This document shows positions 27,605 through 35,418 of a stretch of DNA of 46,608 nucleotides, piece by piece. The notes beneath the pieces are model-generated. The model ran no database searches and had not been told where the DNA came from. It was given only the letters and a program-made list of their open reading frames with translations. The translations under genes and the position numbers were made by a program. Each line of letters starts with the position of its first letter. Position 1 is the first letter of the stretch. The stretch covers positions 1-46,608 of IMG/VR virus record IMGVR_UViG_3300007960_000042, one strand, 5' to 3'. Origin of the DNA: a virus.

Positions 27605-29935
27605 ATGCCGATTACTATACAAGAACTGCTAGCATCTGACACGATATCACAGGCGGTTGATAAGATTAATTTTAATTTTGACCAGCTTATATTGAATGGT
27701 GGTGGACCTGCTGGCCCTGTTGGACCAAACGGCCCAACTGGTCCAATAGGAGGAAGAGGTGTTAGAGGAAGTAAATGGTTTGAAGATCCTAATGCAGCTG
27801 CAACAGATCCTAATACTCTTATCTTTGCTGATATTGCATCTGGTGACTATTACTTAGATGCTGATGGGCAGGTATGGGAATATAATGGAACTATATGGGT
27901 AATTACCACTGTTGATTTAACCGGACCTCAAGGTATTCCAGGGGCATCTGACGGTTTTCAATTCTTTGGAGGTTTCCCTGGTGGGGCTGCTGCTGGTAAT
28001 GATAACGTTGCTTATCCAACTGTTATGCCAGGTGGTATTGCAAGTGGAGCAGATCAGTTAACCAATGAAGCAGTACCTTCTCTTTTAATTGCAGGTATTC
28101 CACAAAATGCACCGGCTACCCCAGGTATAACTTATACTAATGCTTTCCAAATTAGTACTGCGATGATGGAAGATTTAGATTCTTCGGTTGTTAGTACTAT
28201 TATACATCAAAAGGATAGCGCCGCAAGTGCTATTAAATTTATGGGGGGTGGGGCTGTAGCTGCTGAAAATTTTGAACAGGATGATGTTACACTATTATCA
28301 GAAATTAAACTAACCGACGATGATGCTCTTAGCATAAATGTTATTAAACCTGCAACATCCCCAACAGTTATTAGCAATCTAATTGGATTTAGCCTAAATA
28401 CCACTAGAAGAGGTCAATCGTTTAGGGCAGGTAAACAGATTAATATTGAATCTGGTACTGATTCTGTTTTTTCTGGTGTATCTACTGAAAACTCTGATGT
28501 CACAATAACGGTTAACACGAGTAATGCTGCTAATCCTGGTAAGTTTTCGGTAGCGTCTACTGCAGTGGGTTCTTCTGCTAGTTTTGAATTAGGTGGAAAT
28601 ATTTCATCTATAACAACAACTACTAATACAGGTAGGATTACAGGTGCTGCTGATAGAATCAGATTTGTTGCTGCCAATACAGTTGATATAAGAAATGGAA
28701 ATAATTATGTTTCAGTTGAGCCTAGTAAAGTTGAAATTAGTGTACCAGGAAATGACATTTACCTATTAGGAAATGGTGGTGATATCTTTGTTGATGCTGG
28801 TATTGGTGGAGCGGTGGAGCTTAATGGTAATGGTTTAACTTTTGACGCCACGGCTACTATTGTTGGAACGGCACCTTCTATACAATTAACTGCGGCTGAT
28901 GTACTTACTCTACAAGGTGCCCCCACAGATGTACATAAAATTACTTTAGACAATACCGCTGTTACTACAGGTGGTGCTAAGTTCCAAGGTAACATTGTTT
29001 GGAGAGCAAGCGGTTTATCTACAAACGCAGGACCTATAGGTCATCGTAGTATTTTTATACAAAAAGAAGGGAGTATAACCCAGTCACCAGTTTTTATACA
29101 AGCAGTGGATGCGGGGTCATCGAGTTTCTATGGATTGGTTGTTTCTACTTCCATGACAAGAGGAGGCTTTTATAGCAGCGCTTATAACTCTACCGTGGTT
29201 CATAATACAGGTGTAGTGATAGATGGTAATTCTGCTAATACTGGTATTGAAGGTTTTAAACTTGATGCAGCAGATAGTATTAGCGCCAGGGATCATACTC
29301 AATTTCATGCGCAGCGTGATAGGACATCGATTGGAAATAGACTTCAATATGTTAGGAGATCATTGGTTGTTAATCCGTGTACTGATGGATTGTCCTCTGG
29401 ACTAGGTTTTACTGTACCTACTTCACATATGGATGCAACGTATCTTGATATCCAATTTGCTAATTTTGGCTTTTCCCCCGCGTCCCCTGCTGTATCAGAT
29501 GATTTTTTTAATGTCTATTTGCCTGATGGTGAGTATGAAGGACAAAAACTTATTTTACATATAACGGCCGCGCCAGGTATTTACGCCGATTTGACTTTAG
29601 GCTCTTTTAGATGGCCGAGCACGTCTGGATCAGGTGGCCAAATAGGTATTTACGTAAAGGCCAATGCAGCCGGATTATCAACATCTTATACAAAGATTGG
29701 TCAAATGATCATAGGCAAACCTAATATTAACCCTAGAGTAGGTTCTGAATTTTTAGCCGAGCTTGTCTGGATTGGTCGAACATACCAAACAGTTGAAACT
29801 GGCATAAGTGGAGGTGGGTTATTCTCTGTTGATCGATATCATACAATGGGATGGGTTATGGTAAGTGGCCCTGGCATACTTAGTGCTGTGGGTGGGCAAT
29901 TCCAGGCGATTGAAAATTCACAAACATATTCTTAA
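27605..29935 (+). CDS. Collagen-like tail fibre protein
   Basis: 776 residues. The N-terminal docking module (about 3-30) parallels that of the gene at 16213. Then come collagen triplets (GGPAGPVGPNGPTGPIGGRG, about 32-56) and a second LTGPQGIPGASDG near 112-124. In between is a short YYLDADGQVWEYNGTIW module (about 82-98) frequent in phage fibres. The middle is beta-helical or beta-solenoid in look (GNDIYLLGNGGDIFVDAGIG), as in trimeric fibre shafts. The last 150 residues are richer in Pro/Gly and have distinctly higher GC (about 42% over 29461-29880 by hand count), hinting at an acquired tip. Probable receptor-binding fibre; no chaperone gene recognised beside it. Confidence 0.7.
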   Translation: MPITIQELLASDTISQAVDKINFNFDQLILNGGGPAGPVGPNGPTGPIGGRGVRGSKWFEDPNAAATDPNTLIFADIASGDYYLDADGQVWEYNGTIWVITTVDLTGPQGIPGASDGFQFFGGFPGGAAAGNDNVAYPTVMPGGIASGADQLTNEAVPSLLIAGIPQNAPATPGITYTNAFQISTAMMEDLDSSVVSTIIHQKDSAASAIKFMGGGAVAAENFEQDDVTLLSEIKLTDDDALSINVIKPATSPTVISNLIGFSLNTTRRGQSFRAGKQINIESGTDSVFSGVSTENSDVTITVNTSNAANPGKFSVASTAVGSSASFELGGNISSITTTTNTGRITGAADRIRFVAANTVDIRNGNNYVSVEPSKVEISVPGNDIYLLGNGGDIFVDAGIGGAVELNGNGLTFDATATIVGTAPSIQLTAADVLTLQGAPTDVHKITLDNTAVTTGGAKFQGNIVWRASGLSTNAGPIGHRSIFIQKEGSITQSPVFIQAVDAGSSSFYGLVVSTSMTRGGFYSSAYNSTVVHNTGVVIDGNSANTGIEGFKLDAADSISARDHTQFHAQRDRTSIGNRLQYVRRSLVVNPCTDGLSSGLGFTVPTSHMDATYLDIQFANFGFSPASPAVSDDFFNVYLPDGEYEGQKLILHITAAPGIYADLTLGSFRWPSTSGSGGQIGIYVKANAAGLSTSYTKIGQMIIGKPNINPRVGSEFLAELVWIGRTYQTVETGISGGGLFSVDRYHTMGWVMVSGPGILSAVGGQFQAIENSQTYS
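27698..27772 (+). repeat. Collagen-like Gly-X-Y coding segment
   Basis: About eight Gly-X-Y triplets beginning GGPAGPVGPNGP in the fibre gene, with the Pro-rich composition of a true collagen helix, unlike the Gly-Ser-Thr loops elsewhere. It marks the transition from docking module to shaft. Confidence 0.7.
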
Positions 29936-29945
29936 TAGTTAAGGA

Positions 29946-30188
29946 ATGAATACAGAAGATAGAAAAGAACTTAAGAACTTTGTAGATCGTTACAAAGAAA
30001 TTGAAACCTCAATTGACCTAATGCAGAAAAGCATTGAAAGTCTTGCAGAGAAAAGAGATGGTTTATTTGATGAATTGGAAACACTTAAAGTAAAGGAAGA
30101 GCAATTCATGAAAAGAATTGTTGAAAAATATGGAGCTAGCGAAGTTACACCACATAAGCTATTACAACTCTATGAAGAAGGCATATGA
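29946..30188 (+). CDS. Small coiled-coil protein upstream of the spanin-like gene
   Basis: 80 residues, almost wholly helical with heptad spacing (FVDRYKEIETSIDLMQKSIE, SLAEKRDGLFDELETLKVKE), then a basic/hydrophobic ending (TPHKLLQLYEEG). Its stop overlaps the next ATG in an ATGA, so the two products are probably made together. AAGGA abuts the ATG directly, too close for a normal Shine-Dalgarno. There is no membrane segment, so it is not a holin. Function unknown; partner or regulator of the membrane protein that follows is a guess from the overlap. Confidence 0.5.
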   Translation: MNTEDRKELKNFVDRYKEIETSIDLMQKSIESLAEKRDGLFDELETLKVKEEQFMKRIVEKYGASEVTPHKLLQLYEEGI

Positions 30189-30955
30189 TAGTTATTAAAA
30201 ACATATTAGCGTTTTTAACGGATCCCAAAAATACTAGAATGCTACTATTAGGTGGCATTGTTGTATTGGTGATGCTACTTCTTAGACAGTGCCAAGCTAC
30301 CCAAGAAGCACAAGGTGAGGCCGATAGAATAAGTAATAATTGGAAAGCTTCTCTTGATGAAATTGAAAACTATATTAACGAAAAGGGTAATACTGAGGCT
30401 GAAATACTAGCTCTTACTTTAACGTTAGATGAAGTTAAAGATGAACTTGATTTTGAGAAATCAAAGCCACCTGTTACTGTTATTAAGTATAGAACCGAAA
30501 TTGTTGAAAAAATTGTAGAAGTTCCTGTAGAGGTTAAAGATACGATCATAGGAAACTTTAATTCTGCTCTTACTATTAATCAAGAAAATAGTTGGTCAAA
30601 TAGTTCGAGAAAAATTGGAGTACAAGTTCCATATAATGCAATAGGTGATTCTTTAGTTTTTGGAAATGCAACTATTGACCTGAGACAGAATATTTGGTTA
30701 ACTGCATCAATTTTAAGAGATAAGAAAACTAAAGAAGTATTTGTAAATCTTGAAACAGATTATCCTGGTACTACATTTAATAATGCACAGGGTATTATGA
30801 TTGACCCTAAGAGTTCAGGTTTTAGAGATTTGCAATTTCAAAATAGAAAGCCTTTTGGTATAGGTGTTCAATTAGGATTTGGTCTAAGCGGTAATACAGT
30901 AGGACCTTATGTAGGTATTGGAATAAACTATACACCAAAGTTTTTACAATGGTAA
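30185..30955 (+). CDS. Membrane-anchored protein with coiled coil and beta-hairpin C-terminus; spanin candidate
   Basis: 256 residues. A short N-terminal tail precedes a transmembrane helix at about 19-34 (MLLLGGIVVLVMLLLR). A coiled coil (about 40-85) and a Val/Pro/Glu stalk (EIVEKIVEVPVEVKDTII) lead to a beta-rich domain. The last 30 residues (FGIGVQLGFGLSGNTVGPYV, then GIGINYTPKFLQW) form two strands ending in an aromatic residue, like the last strands of an outer-membrane barrel. I associate this ending with Bacteroidetes phages. The topology, inner-membrane anchor, periplasmic coil, outer-membrane-type end, suits envelope spanning, but no lysis neighbours are visible, so a different envelope or tail role remains possible. 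Confidence 0.45.
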   Translation: MIVIKNILAFLTDPKNTRMLLLGGIVVLVMLLLRQCQATQEAQGEADRISNNWKASLDEIENYINEKGNTEAEILALTLTLDEVKDELDFEKSKPPVTVIKYRTEIVEKIVEVPVEVKDTIIGNFNSALTINQENSWSNSSRKIGVQVPYNAIGDSLVFGNATIDLRQNIWLTASILRDKKTKEVFVNLETDYPGTTFNNAQGIMIDPKSSGFRDLQFQNRKPFGIGVQLGFGLSGNTVGPYVGIGINYTPKFLQW

Positions 30956-30968
30956 ATAAATAGAATAG

Positions 30969-32345
30969 ATGGAATCCTCTAGATTTATACAAATAACACC
31001 GGAAATTTTGATTGAGTATGTTTATACCGATCAAACAAATCCAAGTACATTTAATACATTTACATACCCTATTGAAATTATGAGGGATGGTCATACCGGT
31101 GGTTCTTATATGTTTAATACAGATTCTGTTTCGGCTACCATGGGTAACTATAGGGATATATCGGCGGTTGCTCTTAATAGTGCAAAAAGTCAATATGTGC
31201 TATTAGATACCAGTGTAGGTGTACCTTATAACGATTATGATCCGGAATTAACGGATAGCACAAACCTATTACAAAACTTTTCGCCTTTCCTTGATATTGA
31301 ATACGACAGAATAAGAGTACACTTTATAGCGGGATTTAATTTTGAGGGCTTTGATGGTTATGTGTTTAATGTAGCTGTACCAAGAAGGGATGGAGTTGCT
31401 ATAAATCTATCATCTATTACTTATCTTAAAACTGACACCCCGGTATTTAATCCTGACCCTTTACTTATTGCTGATAAGTTATTCTCAACTTATATTGAGT
31501 GGAGAGTACCTGCTTTGTACTATATGAATAATAGCTTTAGTACAGGTGATCCTAATGGATTAGGATATAGATTAACAGAAGGACAAGGATTTAGAGGTAC
31601 TCCTACTATAAATTTACAGGTATTAGGAATATCTGAAACCTTAGTTGATAACGGCTATAACTTCTATAGTGTAAGAGAGCTTAATGCTGTTGATATTTTA
31701 AGTAGAGATATTTATGATAATCTTTATGCTGAGGTGGTTGAATCCAGCGTAGGAGATTACTTTGAATTGACCGGTGTTGTTACGGGTTCTTCACTATCTA
31801 ATTTTATTGCCCAGCTTAATTCTACTGGTGGAGATTACATGATATTTCATGAAATTACTGTTAGCGAACAGCTAGGAAGTATATTTGAACAATCAAGCAA
31901 TCAGATCATATCACAGACTACTGATTTTGATGAACCTATTTTATTTAGACCGATTATTCTTAATAGTTCTATAGCAACATCTTTTGCGATTAATTATACA
32001 CTAAGACTCTATAATCGTGCTGATAGTACACAAATTATTAAAAATGCTAGATTAGTGTCAACTGATGTTAGAAAATATGGCAGAAGACTTATGAAAATTA
32101 ATTTAGGTGTGGTACCTACCGTTGCAAATGTAGTAAACCAAGTATCAGCTGATGATGGTAGAAACATTATTGTATCAACAGGTTCTTCTGTGAGTTCTTC
32201 TAATAACAGTGCGAATACCTCTGAGCAGATAGCAGAAAAATTGGTTGTTAAAACTAAGTATGTTACTACCTTTAGAGATAGAATAAACATAAAGGCATCA
32301 ATTTCACCAGTCAAAATTCAAAATGTAACAGATGACGGCAATTAA
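30969..32345 (+). CDS. Virion structural protein, unknown
   Basis: 458 residues, beta-rich, without membrane segments. The N-terminus (FIQITPEILIEYVYTDQTNP) opens a domain with several Asp/Tyr/Phe-rich strands. The end is Ser/Asn/Thr-rich (STGSSVSSSNNSANTSEQIA, about 398-420) followed by a short positively charged strand pair. It overlaps the next gene by 14 bases, and the two sit just before a tail-tube-fold gene, so tail or baseplate assembly is the likely setting. Not recognised as a known family. Confidence 0.5.
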   Translation: MESSRFIQITPEILIEYVYTDQTNPSTFNTFTYPIEIMRDGHTGGSYMFNTDSVSATMGNYRDISAVALNSAKSQYVLLDTSVGVPYNDYDPELTDSTNLLQNFSPFLDIEYDRIRVHFIAGFNFEGFDGYVFNVAVPRRDGVAINLSSITYLKTDTPVFNPDPLLIADKLFSTYIEWRVPALYYMNNSFSTGDPNGLGYRLTEGQGFRGTPTINLQVLGISETLVDNGYNFYSVRELNAVDILSRDIYDNLYAEVVESSVGDYFELTGVVTGSSLSNFIAQLNSTGGDYMIFHEITVSEQLGSIFEQSSNQIISQTTDFDEPILFRPIILNSSIATSFAINYTLRLYNRADSTQIIKNARLVSTDVRKYGRRLMKINLGVVPTVANVVNQVSADDGRNIIVSTGSSVSSSNNSANTSEQIAEKLVVKTKYVTTFRDRINIKASISPVKIQNVTDDGN

Positions 32346-33300
32346 TACTAACATACCATTATCCGAAAAGGAAACCACGATTTATAAAAAGTTTAAATCA
32401 TTAGCTGTAAATGAAGAGCCTAAACTTCAAGGGGACGGTGTGATTAAGATATCACCGTTTGATGACTATTTTATTTTTACTCTATATAATGAAATTGACG
32501 GAGAAAATGTACCTATTGATTTGAGCAATGTAGGCACTCTCTTTATGGTATTCGTTGGGGCTAATGATGAAATAAGAATTCCTAATTATACAAATGTCCA
32601 AGATATTGATATGTCAGCTGGGCAGGTATTATTTAAAGTAGATAAAGAAAATTCAAAAAAAGTTTTAGCATTAGACAATAAGAACTTCTATATCTCCACA
32701 ATGATGATTGATGAAAATGGAGAATCTGATGAATCTGTAGTATACACTGGTACATTTCTTTCAATTGATGAGGCTTCAAAAAAATCATCAACCCAGGAAA
32801 TAGAAGATCTAAGAATTCAATATTCTAAAGAACTTGCTTCATATAAAGAACAGATAGATTCTCTTAATACTCAAATCGCAGAACTTATACAGGTAAATGA
32901 AGAGCAGACTACAGTCATAAATGGATTAACTGTAAGTAATACTAATTTGACAGATGAGGTTGCAAGATTAAGTGAAGCGTTAGGAGATGCTAAAGCTGAG
33001 GCTGTATTAGCAGAAGCCAGAGCTGCGCAAAAAGCAGAAGAAATTAATAGGTTAAGACAGCAACAAGTTCAAGCAATACAGACTGCAAGTTCTGGCAGTT
33101 CAGGAATTGGCGGTGTTAGGAAAAAGTATTATTACCAGACGGCTGCCGAAAATTTAAGACAGAATGCACCAGGCGTAACACCGGTTACTTCTGCTAAGGC
33201 AGGTGTTTCTACTACCTTTACTCCAGCTTCGCAATCACCTTCAACTGTTATTAAGCAATCAAGGGATTTTGATACTAACGGAAATATAAGCGCGGTATAA
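32332..33300 (+). CDS. Structural protein with beta-sandwich head and long coiled coil
   Basis: 322 residues. Residues about 35-150 look like a beta-sandwich (ISPFDDYFIFTLYNEIDGEN, VGTLFMVFVGANDEIRIPNY). Residues about 152-250 form a long parallel-type coiled coil (EIEDLRIQYSKELASYKEQI through EINRLRQQQVQAIQT). The C-terminal 70 residues are Ser/Thr/Gln-rich and probably flexible. The layout suggests a trimeric fibre or whisker-like element, or a tail ruler-associated component. Its start lies inside the preceding gene (14-base overlap) and its stop overlaps the next ATG by one base, so the three genes are translationally linked. Confidence 0.5.
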   Translation: MTAINTNIPLSEKETTIYKKFKSLAVNEEPKLQGDGVIKISPFDDYFIFTLYNEIDGENVPIDLSNVGTLFMVFVGANDEIRIPNYTNVQDIDMSAGQVLFKVDKENSKKVLALDNKNFYISTMMIDENGESDESVVYTGTFLSIDEASKKSSTQEIEDLRIQYSKELASYKEQIDSLNTQIAELIQVNEEQTTVINGLTVSNTNLTDEVARLSEALGDAKAEAVLAEARAAQKAEEINRLRQQQVQAIQTASSGSSGIGGVRKKYYYQTAAENLRQNAPGVTPVTSAKAGVSTTFTPASQSPSTVIKQSRDFDTNGNISAV

Positions 33301-33854
33301 TGTTATTAAGTGCAAGAAATAATCAGTTTAGGTTTACATTTCCTAGAAACTTTATTCCTACCCCTATTGCAGATAAGTATAGGCCATATCTAAATAGGAT
33401 GCCAGGTGGATTAATTAAGGAACCTATTGACTTTTTTAATTATGGAATTCAATCTTTGAACTTGCCAGGCCCTAGCTTTGATCCAACTACACAAAATGAC
33501 TTTCCTGGTAATACAAGAAGATTTAGAAGTAGTTTACCAAAACAAGAATTATTTGATAAATCCTTGACGGTTACTATGCAGGCATTTGATGGGTGGATTA
33601 ATTATTGGATGGCTGTTGAAACTTTTGATTACTACTATTCATTAAGTGGAAAGAGTCCATTCTTACCACCAGGACCTGGGATCCAAATGATGGATGGAGA
33701 GGGAAATATTTTTGTTACAATTCAATTAAAGGAAATGATTATGACAAGCGTAGGTTCATTAGACCTTAACTTTTCAAGTAATACTATTGAGTTTCAAACC
33801 TTTGATATTGAGTTCTCATATAACATACTAGAGGTAGACGTAAACCTTAGCTAA
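33300..33854 (+). CDS. Tail-tube-fold protein (gp19/gp54-like)
   Basis: 184 residues, near the 163 of T4 gp19. The order is that of tube proteins: an N-terminal arm (NNQFRFTFPRNFIPTPIADK), a strand leading to LFDKSLTVTMQAFDGWINYW, a helix with aromatic residues (VETFDYYYSLSG), then IFVTIQLKEMIMTSVGSLDL and FQTFDIEFSYNILEVDVNL as closing strands. The last segments (QLKEMIMTSVGSLDLNFS) fit the subunit-subunit interface strands of contractile tail tubes. With the tail sheath outside the window it could be the main tube protein, a paralogue, or a tube initiator. Confidence 0.55.
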   Translation: MLLSARNNQFRFTFPRNFIPTPIADKYRPYLNRMPGGLIKEPIDFFNYGIQSLNLPGPSFDPTTQNDFPGNTRRFRSSLPKQELFDKSLTVTMQAFDGWINYWMAVETFDYYYSLSGKSPFLPPGPGIQMMDGEGNIFVTIQLKEMIMTSVGSLDLNFSSNTIEFQTFDIEFSYNILEVDVNLS

Positions 33855-33861
33855 TATATAA
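33852..33861 (+). promoter_or_regulatory. Promoter-like box TAATATATAA before the glycine-zipper gene
   Basis: TAATATATAA starts at the stop codon of the tube-fold gene and ends 17 bases before the ATG at 33879. A purine-rich AAGGAAG at 33869-33875 follows, one of the few Shine-Dalgarno-like strings in the window. Confidence 0.4.
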
Positions 33862-33878
33862 CTAAAATAAGGAAGTAA

Positions 33879-34229
33879 ATGAAAACCTTTAAAGACTATT
33901 TAACAGAGAACCATAATGATTCTATTGATATTCAAAACCTATTAAATGAATCTCTAACAGAAGAGCAAGAAGCTGCAATTGACAATGCAATTTCTAAGAT
34001 CATGGAAGAACATGAAAACGGTAGAGATCTTGAAGAAATTATGGAGGAAATTGTAAATGAAGGTATTTTAGGTTCTGTCTTAGGAGGTCTTACTGGTTTT
34101 GCTTTAGGTAAAGCTGTAGGTGGAGCTATTGCAAAAGTATTAGGAATTGAAAAAGGCGCTCTTTATGATCTTTTAACCAGTCGATTAGTTGGTGCTGCAT
34201 TAGGTGCGGTATTAGGTAAGAGGCTATAA
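33879..34229 (+). CDS. Small protein with capsid-targeting-like N-terminus and glycine zipper
   Basis: 116 residues. It opens MKTFKDYLTE, strikingly like the T4 internal-protein targeting sequence MKTYQEFIAE, with further [LI]xE sites at LNE (24) and LTE (28) where a gp21-type prohead protease could cut. Residues 62-90 (GILGSVLGGLTGFALGKAVG) and 103-114 (LVGAALGAVLGK) are glycine-zipper-type hydrophobic segments, as in membrane-inserting peptides. Family knowledge: T4 CTS-bearing proteins are packaged in the head and some are ejected. Inference: a packaged, membrane-active protein. A holin is less likely given the acidic, soluble N-terminal half. Confidence 0.5.
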   Translation: MKTFKDYLTENHNDSIDIQNLLNESLTEEQEAAIDNAISKIMEEHENGRDLEEIMEEIVNEGILGSVLGGLTGFALGKAVGGAIAKVLGIEKGALYDLLTSRLVGAALGAVLGKRL

Positions 34230-34239
34230 TTTAATTAAT

Positions 34240-34893
34240 GTGACTTACATAGGAATAGACTTTTCTCTTAATAGCCCAGCTGTATGTATTCAGGATAACA
34301 AAGGGAATTACAAATTTATCTCATTCTTTAATTTTGGAAATCGTTTATGGGATTCTGAAAAAATGCCAAAGGCGTTCAGCTTACATAAGGAGTTATCAGA
34401 TGATAACACTATTTTAGCAATACCGTATAATAGAGAAGTTGATAGCAAAGAATTTCTCATAAGAGAAAGACAGAAACTTAATGACGGTTCTGCTATAGCC
34501 GAGCTTATGTCAAATATTCTTGTAACTTTTTGTGGAACGCAGAATGTTACAATTGGTCTGGAAGGTTTCTCTTATGGATCTACCGGTAACTCTTTTATTG
34601 ATATTGTTCAGTACAATACATTCTTAAGAAATGAATTACTCCAAGCATATGGGTCAGAAAAGATAAATGTTTTTCAACCATCTCATGTTAAGAAATTAGC
34701 AGGCAAAGGAAATGCAAATAAACACTACATGGTTAAGGCATTTCAGGATGATGTCCTTAATGATAAAGATCTAAGGAATACAAAATTATGGAAATGGTGT
34801 AAAGGAAAGGACTTTTCGGAAAAGATTCCAAAACCATTAGATGATCTTGTAGATTCATACTTTATACTTAAATCTATACAAGCTAACCAATAA
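34240..34893 (+). CDS. RuvC-like Holliday junction resolvase (RNase H fold)
   Basis: 217 residues starting at GTG (34240), since the overlapping ATG at 34238 runs into TGA. Catalytic pattern of RuvC: D7 in YIGIDFS, E108 in IGLEGFSYGS, and the Asp cluster D201/D202/D205 in PLDDLVDSYFI. The substrate-binding segment PSHVKKLAGKGNANKHYM (147-164) is also typical of RuvC. It would resolve recombination branches before packaging, a role taken by endonuclease VII (gp49) in T4. It heads the replication/recombination block, 10 bases after the glycine-zipper gene. Confidence 0.8.
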   Translation: MTYIGIDFSLNSPAVCIQDNKGNYKFISFFNFGNRLWDSEKMPKAFSLHKELSDDNTILAIPYNREVDSKEFLIRERQKLNDGSAIAELMSNILVTFCGTQNVTIGLEGFSYGSTGNSFIDIVQYNTFLRNELLQAYGSEKINVFQPSHVKKLAGKGNANKHYMVKAFQDDVLNDKDLRNTKLWKWCKGKDFSEKIPKPLDDLVDSYFILKSIQANQ

Positions 34894-34959
34894 ATACTAT
34901 TCTTTCAATCAATCAGTTAAATTTTATATTGTAGATCCAGAAATTAGTTTCAGCTATTT

Positions 34960-35256
34960 ATGATAAAAGCGATAAAAAATAGAATACTTCTTAAAAAAGA
35001 TGAGCAACCAGATAAAATTGGTTTAATCTATGTACCTAAACTAGAAGGTCAGCATGCACCCCCCTACTCTGGCATTATCTTATCAGTAGGTCCTGATATA
35101 GAAGATCCTGATTATGAAGAAGGTTTGAGAGTCATATTTCATGATTTAGCAGGTACTGAATTTGAAGTAAATGGAGAAAAGATTTTTAGTATCAGGGATA
35201 CTGACGTGACTGCAATAATTTTTGATAAAATATCTAAACCTACTGAAACTAAGTAG
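34960..35256 (+). CDS. GroES-like co-chaperonin (gp31 role)
   Basis: 98 residues, GroES length (97). GroES hallmarks: NRILLKKDE at the start, a mobile-loop region (QPDKIGLIYVPKLEGQHAPP, about 17-36), then YSGIILSVGP, GLRVIFHDLAGTEFEVNGEK and VTAIIF. The loop would bind host GroEL. In T4 gp31 replaces GroES to fold the major capsid protein; the same use is inferred. The upstream gap of 66 bases contains no terminator. It ends 7 bases before the box at 35263. Confidence 0.8.
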   Translation: MIKAIKNRILLKKDEQPDKIGLIYVPKLEGQHAPPYSGIILSVGPDIEDPDYEEGLRVIFHDLAGTEFEVNGEKIFSIRDTDVTAIIFDKISKPTETK

Positions 35257-35262
35257 GGATTT

Positions 35263-35272
35263 GGATATATAA
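35263..35272 (+). promoter_or_regulatory. Promoter-like box GGATATATAA upstream of gene 32
   Basis: GGATATATAA lies 146 bases before the gene 32 ATG, unlike the 13-30 bases seen for the other boxes. A transcript from here would have a long untranslated leader. Confidence 0.4.
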
Positions 35273-35418
35273 TTAACAAAGGAACTGATTATTCAGGGAC
35301 TTTTAAACTGGCACTAACAAGGCAAAGTATTATTGGCAATTCCCGGGCACGCAAATAGGCAATGCTAAGTTAGGCTTTTAATAAACAAAAGTTAAACTTA
35401 AAAAAAAGGCAAAGTAAA
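35273..35418 (+). promoter_or_regulatory. Long 5' leader of gene 32 with direct repeats (possible autoregulatory operator)
   Basis: Longest non-coding stretch here, without an ORF or tRNA. An 11-base direct repeat AAGGCAAAGTA occurs at 35319-35329 and 35406-35416; GGCAA occurs at 35321, 35335, 35358 and 35408, and again straight after the start codon. CCCGGG lies at 35342-35347. The last 35 bases are A-rich and probably unstructured. T4 gene 32 is repressed by its own product binding its leader; the same may hold here, but I could not build a convincing pseudoknot by eye. Confidence 0.35.

Noticed and set aside
34894-34959. Terminator between the resolvase and co-chaperonin genes
   Set aside because: No stem followed by a T-run; the only convincing terminator is at 42467-42490.
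35273-35418. tRNA or stable ncRNA in the gene 32 leader
   Set aside because: No cloverleaf, no acceptor-stem pairing and no T-loop consensus seen; described as an mRNA leader instead.
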